Assembly (NCBI RefSeq): GCF_001586785.1
Contig: NZ_LUFH02000054.1
Location: forward strand, 1 to 43,246
DNA from: Sphaerospermopsis aphanizomenoides BCCUSP55
Lineage (GTDB): Bacteria > Cyanobacteriota > Cyanobacteriia > Cyanobacteriales > Nostocaceae
Direction of reading: 5' to 3'
DNA: 43,246 bases
Shown here in pieces: positions 42,998 to 43,246 of the stretch. The notes beneath the pieces were generated by a model that was not told the origin of the DNA, ran no database searches, and saw nothing but the letters and a program-made list of their open reading frames with translations. A program made the translations under genes and the position numbers. Every line of letters starts with the position of its first letter. The first letter of the stretch is position 1.

Positions 42998-43019
42998 GAG
43001 GCGTTTCATGAAACGTCTC
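42998..43019. repeat. Palindromic repeat after gcvH
   Basis: GAGGCGTTTCATGAAACGTCTC is a near-perfect palindrome centred on TTTCATGAAA, 33 bases after the gcvH stop. No T-run follows directly, so terminator function is uncertain. It looks like a dispersed cyanobacterial repeat. Confidence 0.5.
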
Positions 43020-43246
43020 TACAATATTGTTGGATAACGAATATTTGAATTTACCTGGCCTAATTTTTTTAAATTAATTAGATAGTTCTTCCTTATCGAA
43101 ATCTATTGTATCAGGTTTTGAGTTGGCCGTCAATACCCTCATCTGATAATTTCCGCACAAATGACTGACAAATTACTGTTAAGGGACTTCCAGAAATTAA
43201 ATTATCCAATTTTGATAGCGAAAAATTTTTCCTCCCCTGCGTCCCC
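43020..43246. other. Right-edge sequence without a recognised gene
   Basis: No open frame of credible length or RNA gene is visible in the last 227 bases. If gcvP follows, its start lies outside the window. Confidence 0.4.

Overview
The window looks like a chromosomal segment of an AT-rich filamentous cyanobacterium, most likely Nostocales (Anabaena/Dolichospermum/Nostoc relatives). The signs are many HIP1 octamers (GCGATCGC, for example near 7349, 16448, 37709 and 41334), abundant tandem heptamer (STRR) repeats between genes, a PEP-CTERM-like surface protein, a DUF760 protein, a lumenal pentapeptide protein and a cyanobacterial type I-D CRISPR-Cas locus. The assignment is inferred from sequence style and gene families. 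No rRNA or tRNA gene was recognised.

Layout. 1-1445: the 3' end of an unknown gene, a gene-poor stretch and a secreted anchor protein closed by a terminator. 1446-2798 (-): a PLP enzyme of the cysteine-desulfurase fold. 2979-15296 (-): an eight-gene chemosensory operon. In transcription order it encodes CheW, CheR-TPR, an MCP, a CheW with a Cys-rich head, a CheA-REC hybrid, CheB, a second MCP, and a response regulator fused to a class III adenylate cyclase. 15440-17123 (-): Ap4A phosphorylase and a TspO-like membrane protein. 17197-32064: a type I-D CRISPR-Cas island. It has a divergent WYL regulator, a small winged-helix-like protein, a DUF433/DUF5615 toxin-antitoxin pair, then cas10d-csc2-csc1-cas3'-cas6-cas4-cas1-cas2, a leader with a near-consensus promoter, and an array of 36 repeats. 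32089-32695: a decayed TnpB element directly behind the array. 33095-33370 and 38541-38750: two small double-glycine precursor-like peptides. These flank a sulfate uptake cluster of two divergent binding proteins plus cysT and cysW, with cysA absent. 39216-42965: a HAD phosphatase, a DUF760 protein, a pentapeptide-repeat protein, and gcvT-gcvH of the glycine cleavage system.

How the genes work together. The chemosensory operon has the parts list of the Pseudomonas Wsp system (WspB-, C-, A-, D-, E- and F-like), but its output protein carries an adenylate cyclase in place of the diguanylate cyclase of WspR. I infer a surface- or environment-sensing array that controls cAMP. The CRISPR island contains a full interference set (Cas10d with HD nuclease residues, Csc2, Csc1, helicase-only Cas3', Cas6) and a full adaptation set (Cas4, Cas1, Cas2). 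WYL proteins are known to restrain type I-D crRNA in Synechocystis, and palindromes here are placed to do the same. The sulfate genes supply binding protein and permease subunits; the ATPase must be encoded elsewhere.

A recurring theme is repeat DNA placed exactly at gene 3' ends. Heptamer arrays or MITE-like elements supply or touch the stop codons of the first MCP, cheA, cas1, cas6, cysW, sbpA and the HAD gene.
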